Source of the DNA: Chlorops oryzae
Taxonomy: Eukaryota; Arthropoda; Insecta; Diptera; Chloropidae
Direction: 5' to 3'
DNA: 64,000 nt
NCBI GenBank assembly: GCA_020466095.1
Contig: CM035806.1
Span: 114,411,080 to 114,475,079 of the forward strand
Shown here: one piece after another, positions 10,239 to 21,290 of the stretch
Position numbering within the stretch: the stretch's first letter is position 1
How the letters are laid out: every line of letters starts with the position of its first letter
Program-made: the position numbers and the translations under genes
Notes under the pieces: model-generated
Databases searched by the model: none
What the model was told of the DNA's origin: nothing
Seen by the model: only the letters and a program-made list of their open reading frames with translations

Positions 10239-11020
10239 TTATGTTATGCAAACGTGAACCTGCAATTCGAACATATGTAACATGTCTACAATCCATTGCA
10301 AATATAGTTTCTGACTATGATGAAGCATACTAAAAGTGTCACGTATTGCAAGCCGATATGAAGCATATTGCATCATTGTTACTTTAATTCTACGATTCCG
10401 AGATGTAGATGTAGGTGGTATATTGTGAGCCATGTTAATTTGCAAACCCGTATCACTATTAGGAAACAATAATGGATAAGCTAAAGGATCCAATGAACTA
10501 TCCAAAACTGATATATTTTATTGGGGTGAAACGCAATATTATTTCTTTCAAAAGGTTGATCCCCATCAGTAGAGGAAAATATAACAGCTACTTCAGTTTG
10601 AACAGCGTCATTGAATCTTCTATGATCCAAATCTTTATTCAAGTTTATAATCATTGTTCTTTCACTGGAAGCATTACCTTGTGTTCTTGAAAAATCACTC
10701 ATAATTTTAAATGAATGAATAAAAAGATTTGCGAGATCTAATTCATAAGCAATTTCCCTCATTAATGTATTATCGCATTTATCACTTCCCCGGCGCCTAA
10801 ATCTCTGTCGAGTGGCAGTTTCAACATCATAAAAATATAATTGAGCATAATTTGGATCCCGCCCATAAGATGGAATTAATCCACCCACTCGATGATAAAA
10901 AACATCATGAATTTTAAAGTGGTATACCCCCTGCACAACTCTTTCAAACCACCTCCGTGCTTGACTATTTGACGCACCTGATTTGGTTGGGGTGTTGATA
11001 GATGTCTTGTCCAGTGCCAC
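10239..11020 (-). pseudogene. Helitron RepHel: N-terminal Helitron-like domain, frameshifted
   Basis: The minus strand encodes FYHRVGGLIPSYGRDPNYAQ, YELDLANLFIHSFK and VAVIFSSTDGDQP. After a frameshift near 10505 it continues LDPLAYPLLFPNSDTG, MMQYASYRLAIR and SQKLYLQWIVDM. These match the conserved domain upstream of the Rep nuclease in Helitron proteins. The Rep catalytic HUH and two-Tyr motifs would follow but are absent, replaced by mini-me copy C and deletions. It is the same dead element as 7722-8975. Confidence 0.82.
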
Positions 11021-11134
11021 AAATGTCCATCAGATTGAAAGCGATATATTTAAATCTCATAACACCAAAAATTCTTAATTTTTTTGATTTATGTATAAAT
11101 GCTGTTTCTTTTAAGACTTGCTGTCAAATATCTA

Positions 11135-11440
11135 ACCACGGAGGTGCTTCGATTATGGTTTGAGGGCGCTTTTCGAACAATGGTGTCGGTTGATTGGTAC
11201 ACATCGGTCGAACAATTTGTCAGGAGCAGTACCTATTTATTTTGCAACAAAATATTCCCGATGTTGCCAGAAACATGGATTTTGGTGCTGAAATTGTGAT
11301 TTTTCACCAAATCAAAGACCCAAAACACACCGCTCCTATTGAACCAAACTGGTCTAAAATCCAAAAATTTTGTGTTTTAGTGTGGTTACTTCAATTTGCG
11401 GACATGAATCCGATAGAAAAATAATGGAGCCACCTCTAAT
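11135..11440 (+). pseudogene. Tc1-like transposase relic (central/C-terminal part)
   Basis: Across frames one reads NHGGASIMVWG, a stop at the position of the usual glycine/serine turn, then QEQYLFILQQNIPDV, KDPKHTAP and FADMNPIEK-stop-WS. These are the Tc1 motifs around the second Asp and the final Glu (xxPKHTA and DMNPIEK). It is a different family from the element at 3359. It has several stops, no N terminus and no clear TIR pair. Confidence 0.7.
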
Positions 11441-11652
11441 CACAAATTTCCACGAACCCAAGACTACCAAGAGGAATGACTGAGCTCTAGGAACGAAAAA
11501 AGGAAGTTTAGAAAGCGGTTTCGGCTTAATTTGTACGTAGATATACGAGTAATATACCCGACCATATAAGCGAATCAAATAAACCAGAAAGATACTGGAG
11601 AAAATATGGAATTTATCACTTTTTTTAAATTTTATATAATAAAAAATCGCGA

Positions 11653-11860
11653 GTGCAAAACTGTAACATTTGACTTTTCTTACATTTTTCTCTGGTACTT
11701 TAAATTCTTTCAGTCAATCTACCTCAAACTCTTCCTGCAGAGAGAATAATAGTGGACCAATCCAACAATAACAAAAACTTATAACAATTAATTATATTAA
11801 AGAAAATAACAGCTTCTTAACTTAGAACTGTAGCAACATGTTACAGTTTTGCACTTCAGT
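11653..11860. repeat. short inverted repeat around GTGCAAAACTGTAACAT
   Basis: GAGTGCAAAACTGTAACAT at about 11650 is mirrored by ATGTTACAGTTTTGCACTTC at about 11838. It lies downstream of the Tc1 relic and may be what is left of its terminal IR/DR arm. Confidence 0.5.
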
Positions 11861-12398
11861 GTATATAAAATAAATTCCACTTACCTTTCAACAACCAACA
11901 CAATTGTTTCAGGAATTCCGAGAGTGAAAATAGGCCAATGAATATATTCGAATCAACTTAACTAAAATCACCTATTAAAATATAAAAAAAGGGAATTAAA
12001 TTTTCGAATGTAAAAGAAATTGTATTGTTTAAATCCAATTATAGAATATTATAGAATATAAAAGGCAAAATAATGAATTTATACAAACCTTGAATTTTTC
12101 ACAGCTAGCAATGGCTTCTCTGCAAACAAATGTGTGTCTTTTTTTCACCGTTCATCGCTAATATAGAAACTAGCAAAGTTTTTTTTTCCCACTTAACACT
12201 GTTTGCTCTAACTATATTTGTAGAAAAACCAGAATAATTGTGAATATTTTTTTATTTGTTTTTATTTAAAAAATTCAAGAAAATCAGTATGACAATTAAT
12301 TTTTTTTTTATTTTAGGTTTGAACACAATTTAAATGAATAACCTAACAAATGTATGTGCGTTCACCGCACAGAAATTACATTAGACATTACACATTAA
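11861..12398. other. AT-rich stretch without recognised features
   Basis: No coding similarity or repeat seen. Confidence 0.35.
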
Positions 12399-13469
12399 AT
12401 TCCAAATAAACTCGAAACCGTTTCTGCGGTATCTGGGTGTCTTCATAGACACCAGCATAGTTTTAAGAGATCACTTGAGGATTATAAATGATAAGGCAGC
12501 AAGAGTGACACTTGCCCTATCTCGAATCATGGCAAGCACATCGGGAATACGAGCTACAAAACTTAAACTCCTTGCGAGAGTCACTAGCTCTGTGATATTA
12601 TACGCAGCTCCTATCTGGGCTGCAGCCATTGGGAAAAACACATTCGCTGCAGGCGCTAAAGGTACTTACCGTCTAAGCGCGCTGCGCGTAATCCGTGCCT
12701 TTCGCACTGTTTCGGATGATGCTGCCTGCGTTGTAGCGAGCATGCCGCCGCTTGATCTGCTGGCCTGCGAATTACATGATAACCGTTATAGAAGCGTACC
12801 GAAGGAGGAGACGCGCCGCTCCACCATGCGTATATGGCAACAGCGATGGGATGTTGCGACGAAAGGGAGATGGACGCACACTCTGATCCCAAATCTTGAT
12901 GTGTGGGTTCACGGAAAATATGGTGAGGTAGACTTCTACCTCACACAGATCCTAAGCGGACATGGAGTTTTTAAACAATATCTACATCGTTTCGAGCACG
13001 AAGGTGATCCGTTCTGCCCGAGCTGCTATGGGATACCAGAAGATGTGAGCCACGTTCTTTTTACCTGCCCTAGATTTAACGAAGCTAGGGAAGAAATGGC
13101 GGAGGCTATTGGCGAACGCATAACAGCACAAAACTTAGTACTGAAAATGATAAGCTCGCCTGACGCATGGCGAGCAATATCTACTGCCGCGGTGAGAATC
13201 GTGCCTGGGTTAAGAGTATATGAACGACAACATGCCAGAGAACGCGCAGGAATAGAGGTCCCCTCTATTCAAAACGAACAGTCACGAACCCGTACGACCT
13301 AACGAACGATTTGAGCTAACGCTCAGGACTTCTTTCTCGCGAAATACCTAACGGTGTTTCCAAGAGGAGCTTTCCGTCCAGACGAGAGGAGATGTTTAGA
13401 GGATTAAAGTCCCTCACTGACTTTAGACTTTCGATGCATTTACTCCTCGGTAAAAAAAAAAACACACAC
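12399..13469 (+). mobile_element. 5'-truncated R1-clade non-LTR retrotransposon, copy 1
   Basis: Carries only the end of the ORF2 reverse-transcriptase protein, a 3' UTR of about 150 bp and a tail of A residues followed by AC repeats (13452-13469). 5' truncation is normal for this class. A 3' end running into an AC tract, also seen in copy 2, resembles R1-clade Waldo elements, which target AC/ACAY repeats. The name is inference. Confidence 0.65.
12405..13302 (+). pseudogene. R1-clade ORF2 C-terminal fragment
   Basis: The frame enters at FLRYLGVFIDTSIVLRDHL, the segment after the RT palm, runs through LYAAPIWAAAIGKNTF (the conserved Y-x-xPxW thumb motif) and RVIRAFRTVSDDAA, and ends with the C-terminal zinc knuckle CPSCYGIPEDVSHVLFTCPRF. 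It is open to its own stop at 13302, but the RT active site and endonuclease are missing through 5' truncation. Products of this class nick the target and reverse transcribe the element RNA in place. Confidence 0.82.
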
Positions 13470-14124
13470 TAGAGTGATTGATTCAGTTAACCTATCGGTT
13501 AACCGCCCGGTTTTTTTCGCGCTTTGCGAGGCGGTTTTTTCTCAAAACTGATTTTTCGAATATCGAGTAAATCGGTTTTTTTTAAGCGAATACCCGGTTT
13601 TTTCTCCAACAGATTATTTTAGCCTTCAGATAGTTATTTTCTTTCGAACGTCATACGAACTGTATATAAAAATTGCCATGAAATTACCTCTATTGACGCC
13701 TTTTACACTAAGCAATTATATTTGTGAAACTCTTAGCGAATTCTCTTTTCGAGTTGCATTTGTGTCTACATTGAAAGTATATATGTATTATCATTACCCT
13801 GCAGGAAATGTCAATAGTGAATCTATACTCTTTCACTAATGACCGCGTCGACAGTACTACTGACCAGCTATACCCGCCGCAATGCTTTGCGCTATAGACA
13901 TTTAACATTGAGTTGTCATTGAATGTCGACAGTAGACCGAAAAACTATTGACGAACTAGTGACGTCAGTACTATTATGTAGACAAAAGGAGTACTTTTTC
14001 GCTAGTCACCAGTAATTAATGTATATATTTATACTTTCCGCTTTCAATAAAAATAGCTTGCATTTAAGTTTTAAAGAGTCTAACTTGTTAATTTTTGCGG
14101 CACATTTTACAAGGAGACACGTTG

Positions 14125-14163
14125 CACAGTGGGCCACCCAGAACAAGTTAGCCGGAAAAAAAT
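14125..14163 (+). repeat. left Transib TIR, RSS-like
   Basis: Heptamer-like CACAGTG, a 22-bp spacer ending TTAGCC, then A-rich GGAAAAAAAT. CACAGTG equals the consensus heptamer of V(D)J recombination signals. Confidence 0.85.
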
Positions 14164-14431
14164 ATTTTTACATTCAAAATATGTGGATTTGGGGTGAAAT
14201 AAGTCCACAAATAGTTTTGACTCGACTAGGGACTGACTAAACCTCCATGACAGCTTTAAAACCTATTTAAAGGGTCCATCAAGTAAAAATTGCTTCTGAA
14301 AAGTCAGTGACCTTCAGTTTTAACTTACCATTGTAAAAGTTTTATAAGAATTCAAAGATTTCAAATAAACTTATAATATATAGGATATAAAAAAACAATT
14401 TTGAGGACAGTTGAACGAAACTGTTGGTATT

Positions 14432-16592
14432 TTATTCATCGGAATCAGATTCGCTATAAGTTTCTCTATCTTCATCTTCTTCATTGCTAGCTTTTGCAAA
14501 TTCAATACGTGAATTGTTATTGGCATCAAAATTAGGTTCAACTAAAAGGCGAATGACTTCCGGTGGGAGCGATGAAAAGTTTTTGATAGGTTTTTGCCGA
14601 TAAGAATTAATTAACGGATCTGATGATATTAACAGCATGTTAAGCAAATCTCTATTGGTGTTGGTTCTTGAAGATTTACGTGTGTGTGCTAATCTGAATC
14701 GTCTACAATCCTTGTTACGAGCTTCCTGAGCTTCTTCAGAAAGCTGACCGATGGGTACAATGCAATCTTTTATCACTTCAACCGCATGGCTTAATATTTT
14801 GTGCACGCTAACAGGCATAGAGTACCAGTTGTACAACTTTAAATATTTTTCTGCGGTTTCTTTGAGGAATTTTTGAAATGCATCCAGATTAATGTCAAAT
14901 CCGGATGAGAGGACACTTAAAATAATCCAAAAGCTTTTAATGACTTCTTCGTCTAGCCCAGTTATTTCAGCGCTTTTTGCATAACTCATAAAGAACCTCC
15001 TGGCAGTATTCCCATCATTCGTCGTACCAATCCAGGCTTTACGCCATCAATATTTAGACCCATCTCACCCTTAAAACGCTTTTGGATTTCTTTTTTCCGG
15101 CTCGCTACAGACTCTTTGTCGAAAGGTTGTCGGATCATGTACTTTTTCAGTTCTAGCCGGTACGCAATATGCAGCATACATTCCAATGTCTTTATCCATG
15201 CATGCAGAGTGGACAGCCCATATGAATAGAATGCAGCATTAGGTTCTTTGACAAGGTTCATGTTATTCATTTCACTAGGTTTAGCACCGCAAATGTAACA
15301 CGATTGCGTGGATTTGTGGCTAGTCAAATAGTTCGCAATTTTCCCATCGATCATTGTTAAAACGAATTCAAATTTGACTGTTATTTTTTGGGAACCCACA
15401 AAACAATCCAGATTCTGCAAATTTTCGATTTGATCGCGGATGCCATTAAATTCTCGGACCGACATTTCTTCTGTTTCTTTTGCAAATAAGAATTTAAGGG
15501 GTCGGCAAAGGCGGGTAGACGAGGGGCTAGAATTTTGCCATACTACATTGGTTGGTGTGTTTGTTGCTCGTAACTGTATCGGAACAAAGGACAGGACAAA
15601 TAAAGAAGAATCAGAGCAACCTTCTTTTTTGTATTTTTGTTTGTAATTGCTATGATTAGAGCTACCATCTCCTCCCCATTTACATATAAGTGTATATGAG
15701 TTAATCTCCGCACTTGTTAAAACTGATTCTTGAGCTTTTAGTAGCCTATTTGCTGTCAGGTTAATAATATCTTGTACATTGAGGTAAGCAGAAGTTTCAT
15801 CGACATAAATGGAGCTTTTTGGTGGAAAGCATGCTTGCTTAGCTTTTCTCAAGACATGCTTAGAAGGATACAAAGAATGGCCCACAGCGAGTGCTTGCTT
15901 GCGTAAAATCAAATAGCTGTTTCGAGTAAGTTTTGCATCTACGTAAATTGCAAGAGCCTCTTCACCAGTGTACATTCGTTGCAAATTGTTCCTTTCAATG
16001 CTTTTGAGCTTTAATGCATTTTCAGGAGATTCGGAAACAATTTGAATTATGTTTGCTGCTGCACGGAATCCACTGGCACGCTTTGACATTTGAGCTGCAT
16101 AACACAATTCTGAACCAGAACGTGACTCTAGCAAATCGTGCACTTTATATCGCTTTGTTCTTTCATCACACATATCAAAACTTTTAATGGGTCTTCCGCG
16201 TTTAGAGGTTGACGGTTGTTCATCTAATAAAACAACATTAGAGCTTCTAGCAGAATGAAATTCCACAACAAAATGCTTTTTGAGCCATGAATCGTGGTTT
16301 TTTAAAAATCTAAAAAACATTGTGCCGTTTAAAGCTCATAGTTAAATATAATTTATACGCATCTTTCTTACCTCTCCTTACGAGTACCTGCTGCAACCCA
16401 CATTTTTTCAATTCTCGAGCAAGTTGCAGAAATTCTGCATTCGACTTTTCTCTTTTCTTCATTGTTGGCGTCAGAAATATTCACTTTATCAAATATTTTC
16501 GAACAAACTTGACGATACCGTTCAATTTTGGGAGCTTCTAACCACATTTCTAAAATCTCTAAGTTGGACAATATTAGTTTGCTTTCTTCCAT
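14432..16592 (-). pseudogene. Transib transposase, RAG1-core-like, complete but one frameshift
   Basis: Exon 1 (16592-16372, MEESKLILSNLEILEMW) joins exon 2 at 16309 over a 62-bp GTAAG...TTTTAG intron that keeps the frame. Exon 2 carries GGDGSSNHSNYKQK (first catalytic Asp), SSPSSTRLCRPLKFLFAKE, FEFVLTMIDGK (second Asp) and the zinc-binding CYICGA. Near 15029 one base is missing; beyond it the frame reads TNDGNTARRFF, aligning with RAG1 GNFARKL. The C-terminal part has SEEAQEARNKDCRRFR, aligning with RAG1 SEGNESGNKLFRRFR and supplying the catalytic Glu, then RKSSRTN. It ends with an acidic tail (EDEDRETYSESDSDE). The protein would cleave at CACARTG ends by hairpin chemistry. Only the single frameshift separates this copy from an intact gene. 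Confidence 0.9.
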
Positions 16593-18571
16593 TTTACAAC
16601 TCTGCAAACTTTCGGCAATTTATGCAAATCAGTAATGCCTACACGATTTTACTTAAAGGGAAATGAAAAACAATGGTATTCGCACATGGTATTCGCACAT
16701 GACAATGTGCTGCAGTGACGTAGATGCGCAGAACAAATTTTTTTAAATATCTTGTGGCGCAATCTTGCATTGTATAGTAATAATATAGGATTGAGTGGGG
16801 GTGATTTAGCCCTTTTTAGCCCTTTTGAGAAATATTTCTACGCATTTTTATTGCTTAGAGTTAACAGCACTGCTTGCACTTCTTTATCCATGCATGCAGA
16901 GTGGACAGCCCATATGAATAGAATGCAGCATTAGGTTCTTTGACAAGGTTCATGTTATTCATTTCACTAGGTTTAGCACCGCAAATGTAACACGATTGCG
17001 TGGATTTGTGGCTAGTCAAATAGTTCGCAATTTTCCCATCGATCATTGTTAAAACGAATTCAAATTTGACTGTTATTTTTTGGGAACCCACAAAACAATC
17101 CAGATTCTGCAAATTTTCGATTTGATCGCGGATGCCATTAAATTCTCGGACCGACATTTCTTCTGTTTCTTTTGCAAATAAGAATTTAAGGGGTCGGCAA
17201 AGGCGGGTAGACGAGGGGCTAGAATTTTGCCATACTACATTGGTTGGTGTGTTTGTTGCTCGTAACTGTATCGGAACAAAGGACAGGACAAATAAAGAAG
17301 AATCAGAGCAACCTTCTTTTTTGTATTTTTGTTTGTAATTGCTATGATTAGAGCTACCATCTCCTCCCCATTTACATATAAGTGTATATGAGTTAATCTC
17401 CGCACTTGTTAAAACTGATTCTTGAGCTTTTAGTAGCCTATTTGCTGTCAGGTTAATAATATCTTGTACATTGAGGTAAGCAGAAGTTTCATCGACATAA
17501 ATGGAGCTTTTTGGTGGAAAGCATGCTTGCTTAGCTTTTCTCAAGACATGCTTAGAAGGATACAAAGAATGGCCCACAGCGAGTGCTTGCTTGCGTAAAA
17601 TCAAATAGCTGTTTCGAGTAAGTTTTGCATCTACGTAAATTGCAAGAGCCTCTTCACCAGTGTACATTCGTTGCAAATTGTTCCTTTCAATGCTTTTGAG
17701 CTTTAATGCATTTTCAGGAGATTCGGAAACAATTTGAATTATGTTTGCTGCTGCACGGAATCCACTGGCACGCTTTGACATTTGAGCTGCATAACACAAT
17801 TCTGAACCAGAACGTGACTCTAGCAAATCGTGCACTTTATATCGCTTTGTTCTTTCATCACACATATCAAAACTTTTAATGGGTCTTCCGCGTTTAGAGG
17901 TTGACGGTTGTTCATCTAATAAAACAACATTAGAGCTTCTAGCAGAATGAAATTCCACAACAAAATGCTTTTTGAGCCATGAATCGTGGTTTTTTAAAAA
18001 TCTAAAAAACATTGTGCCGTTTAAAGCTCATAGTTAAATATAATTTATACGCATCTTTCTTACCTCTCCTTACGAGTACCTGCTGCAACCCACATTTTTT
18101 CAATTCTCGAGCAAGTTGCAGAAATTCTGCATTCGACTTTTCTCTTTTCTTCATTGTTGGCGTCAGAAATATTCACTTTATCAAATATTTTCGAACAAAC
18201 TTGACGATACCGTTCAATTTTGGGAGCTTCTAACCACATTTCTAAAATCTCTAAGTTGGACAATATTAGTTTGTTTTCTTCCATTTTACAACTCTGCAAA
18301 CTTTCGGCAATTTATGCAAATCAGTAATGCCTACACGATTTTACTTAAAGGGAAATGAAAAACAATGGTATTCGCACATGGTATTCGCACATGACAATGT
18401 GCTGCAGTGACGTAGATGCGCAGAACAAATTTTTTTAAATATCTTGTGGCGCAATCTTGCATTGTATAGTAATAATATAGGATTGAGTGGGGGTGATTTA
18501 GCCCTTTTTAGCCCTTTTGAGAAATATTTCTACGCATTTTTATTGCTTAGAGTTAACAGCACTGCTTGCAC
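15188..18571. repeat. 1692-bp direct tandem duplication inside the Transib
   Basis: Units 15188-16879 and 16880-18571 abut at the word TCTTT. The difference I found is G/A near 16582 versus 18274 (Ser versus Asn codon in exon 1), so the duplication is very recent or an assembly artefact. It contains exon 1, the intron, most of exon 2 and about 290 bp of 5' flank. Confidence 0.93.
16861..18284 (-). pseudogene. duplicated N-terminal part of the Transib transposase
   Basis: The same exon 1 (18284-18064), 62-bp intron and exon 2 as the copy to its left. The frame runs off the duplication into ALHAWIKKCKQCC-type sequence and stops at 16861. It keeps the first two catalytic Asp residues and CYICGA but lacks the Glu domain. 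Because this copy is next to the original 5' flank, transcripts from the native promoter would make this truncated protein first. Confidence 0.88.
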
Positions 18572-19373
18572 TTCTTTTTTTTTTCATTCCCTTTTACATT
18601 TATTCATATTTACATTGTTATTGTTGTTTCCTAATGCCCCCTACTCAGATAACACGTAAGTAAAGCTCCCATATGAAACACATGCGAAAAAAAAACGAAA
18701 ATTACTTTGAAGTACTTTTGCTACTTTCGCTTATACTGAGCTAGAAAGTAAACGACCCATACAGGGTTGCATTTTATCTTAATAACCTGCAGCTTATTTA
18801 CTTACTTGCGTGAAATGAACACGTATTTACTTCAGATCTGAGTAGCGGCTTTAATGCATTTGTTCTCCCATAAGGTACACATTCAACTCGAAATATTATA
18901 TTGATGCGAAGTCGTGCGAAGTGTAAATCTTTCACGATCTAAAAGAATACATAGTACAGTATATTTTAGCGAAGTTTCAAGTTGGTTACAGTTGATTACA
19001 CCAATGAGATGGTCCAAACTTTATCAAAAACTATGATAATTTTCATCGAAAAAACCCTAATTTTGAGACATAGTTACATCCCATTTCCTAAAGACATGAT
19101 ATTTTCTTTTACTTCTATTGAAAAAGCCATCTTTTTTTAAGCCAAAAAGCTTAAACTGAAGATTCTACAGCAGCTTTTCCACTAAAATCGAGAGCCATTT
19201 GAATATGATGTCTTTAAAGCGCATGAAATTGATAAAAATAGTTTTTTAAACTTCATTTTTGACGTACAAAAAAAATACTTTTAAAAGGGCCAAAACAGCA
19301 ATTGATATATTTTTTAACTTAATTGGACAATTCTCTTTACTTCTGAATTATTAAAACACAAAAAATCGATTTT
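18572..19373. other. 5' non-coding part of the Transib
   Basis: No open frame of note. Expected to hold the transposase promoter; no clear motif recognised. Confidence 0.4.
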
Positions 19374-19412
19374 GATTTTTTTCCGGCTAGCTCGTCCAAA
19401 TGGCCCATTGTG
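19374..19412 (-). repeat. right Transib TIR, RSS-like
   Basis: On the minus strand: CACAATG, a 21-bp spacer ending CTAGCC, then GGAAAAAAATC. Compare the left end, with one more base in the spacer. Confidence 0.85.
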
Positions 19413-20028
19413 CGTTGTTTACATGGTCAATGGAGATGAACTATATCTCTTGACAGTACAGTTTCTCTAATGACACCGCCTTTAAATACTGTTGACGTTG
19501 TCACTAGTTCTCTTGTCTATATTGACGTCAATATAGACATGGGGCCATATGGCGACAGACTTCCTGCAGGGTAGCTACACTGCAGGAAGTACGAGCAGTT
19601 AAACTCTAGCGTTTTACTACTTCTAATTCCACCAGTACTGGTTCTTCTTTATACCTTTGCTTATGTCTTGTTCTGTAGAAAATTAACATTGCGCGTGAGC
19701 TAAAAATCACCACTTGTACACTCGCACTAACACTTTACTAGTGCTTTGGGAAGCAATTGGGTAAATTGGATATAGTAAAACAATAGTTCTTTTTGAAAGA
19801 TTTTTCACTGTGGTTTTTAAAGGTAGAATTTTTTTTTTGATTTCGGTGTATCAACGCTTTTTGCAATAACAATGTCATGGCAATCCTTATTACTAACACG
19901 AAAAACAATGTTTCCATACAATACAAATCAGAGATCTATACGAAACTCCACCCCGTCAAACGATAAGCCCACATTTTTTAGCTCAGTTCTATTTTAATAA
20001 ACCTTAAACGTGAATTTCCAACACATTA

Positions 20029-20192
20029 GGGGTATGCACAAAGGCGTCGGAAAATAGGAAAGTCGGAAAATTGGAATATTTTAACTGCTTAAAAAGCTGT
20101 GCAAGATAAAAAACAGCTTAAAATTTTTTAAGAAGTCGCAATTTTCCGATTTTCCGACTTTCCAACGTTTAACACGCCTTTGTGAATACCCC
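20029..20192. mobile_element. 164-bp MITE with GGGGTAT ends
   Basis: GGGGTATGCACAAAGGCGT at the left is mirrored by ACGCCTTTGTGAATACCCC at the right, with TA on both sides (20027-20028 and 20193-20194). The arms extend inward as imperfect repeats of GTCGGAAAAT, giving a strong foldback. No coding capacity. It sits in the right arm of the hAT-like shell. Confidence 0.7.
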
Positions 20193-20547
20193 TATTATAT
20201 TTCTTCTTATACAACAAAATATTTTACGAACGCTGATATATATTTTTAACTTATGGTATATCAAATTAAAATATGGGTGTTTTTAATCTATTTTATACGC
20301 TGAATGTGCAATTTTTTGTTTGGGTTTTTTTCTAATGTTGTAAGTTTTTTTCAAAATGGCTTTTAAATAAAATAGTCACATACAAATAACACCTGCCCCG
20401 AAATTTCTTTTTATTTGGATTTTTAACATAACTGGTTAGCCGGTTTTTAGTTAAATTTTATTTGCTCAATCGGTTTTTTTTATATCCTTAAATATCGGGT
20501 TATTCGAAAACCGGTTACAGTTAAATGTCGAATAATCAATCACCCTA

Positions 20548-20575
20548 ACACACACACACACACATACACACACAT
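20548..20575. repeat. (AC)n microsatellite
   Basis: About 28 bp of AC repeats with one ATAC interruption. It continues the AC tail at 13461-13469 that was split by the hAT-like insertion and forms the 5' border of R1-clade copy 2. Confidence 0.85.
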
Positions 20576-21290
20576 TGTTGGCCAACGTGTCTACATCAGT
20601 AACGATGTATGGTGCTCCGATTTGGCACGCGGCTGCAGGACACAGATCATACCTGTGCGGTTTTAGAGCAGCGTACAGACTTTCCTCACTGAGAGTGTGC
20701 TGTGCATATCGCACGGTATCGGACTTGTCGGCTGATGTTATAGCGGGAAGGCTTCCAGTAGACCTGAGGGCAAAAAGTTTGGCAGCAGTATTTGTTATAG
20801 GCTGAAGCAGCTAAGTAATTTCGACAGGAACAGATTAGTTGAGGTCGAAAAAAACTTAATTGAGCAGTGGCAGTTCAGATGGGATACGGGAACAAAGGGT
20901 CGTTGGACACACCTCTTGATCCCAGACACCAATAGCTGGCTTAAGAGGAAATACGGCGAACCAAACTTCTACGTAACACAGTTTCTCACAGGACATGGGC
21001 CTTTTAGGGAGTATCTTTACAAATACAGACTAGTGGAGCATCAGTACTGTTTGTACTGTGAAAATGCTGTCGAAAGCATGGAGCATGTTTTTATGGAGTG
21101 CGGGCGGTTTCTGGAAGCGCGAAAAGAATTATCAATGTCTTTGAACGAGCCAGTATCGTGCGAGGCGATCCTTAGAAGGATGGTGTGCTCGGAAGAAATG
21201 TGGAGTAAAATTAGCTTCGTCATCAGTGCAATAATGCTACAGTTACGGCGGGATGAAAGAAGAGACAACATGTCAAATGCTAGTCAATGA
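20576..21290 (+). pseudogene. R1-clade ORF2 C-terminal fragment, frameshifted
   Basis: Reads TSVTMYGAPIWHAAAGH and LRVCCAYRTVSDLSADVI, the same region as copy 1 but clearly diverged. It shifts frame near 20800 and continues QWQFRWDTGTKGRWTHLLIP, FYVTQFLTGHG and the zinc knuckle CLYCENAVESMEHVFMECGRF. Catalytic domains are absent. Confidence 0.8.

Larger units (their letters stand above)
14125..19412 (-). mobile_element. Transib element (RAG1-like transposase), with internal duplication
   Basis: The ends CACAGTGGGCCA (14125) and TGGCCCATTGTG (19412) are inverted copies, flanked by a 5-bp duplication CGTTG (14120-14124 and 19413-19417). CACARTG termini and a 5-bp duplication are diagnostic for Transib. 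The element encodes a RAG1-like transposase on the minus strand. Its 5288 bp include a direct 1692-bp duplication, so the parent was about 3.6 kb. Confidence 0.92.
13797..19571. mobile_element. TA-flanked MITE with CCCTGCAGGAA ends
   Basis: Left terminus CCCTGCAGGAAATGTC (after TA 13795-13796) and right terminus mirrored as CTTCCTGCAGGG (before TA 19572-19573). Without the Transib it is about 480 bp. The inner flanks share GTCGACAGTA/GACGTCA-like words. No coding. Supported only by the two ends. Confidence 0.45.
13470..20547. mobile_element. hAT-like non-autonomous element (outer shell of a three-level nest)
   Basis: Left end TAGAGTGATTGATT and right end AATCAATCACCCTA form 14-bp TIRs with one mismatch. 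Both sides carry ACACACAC, an 8-bp duplication as expected for hAT, though the AC repeat makes this weaker proof. Subterminal regions contain many CGGTT / AACCG words. Without the inner elements it is about 1.3 kb and has no transposase gene. It contains the MITE at 13797-19571 and, in its right arm, the MITE at 20029-20192. Confidence 0.6.

Noticed and set aside
15440..15646. Identical short plus-strand frames at 15440 and 17132
   Set aside because: Shadows of the Transib transposase on the opposite strand, duplicated with it.
14432..18284. RAG1/RAG2-type ProtoRAG
   Set aside because: No RAG2-like (Kelch) gene is present between the termini; size, ends and single gene fit Transib.
13470..20547. 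piggyBac or Helitron origin for the outer shell
   Set aside because: No TTAA target and clear TIRs; an 8-bp duplication fits hAT better.
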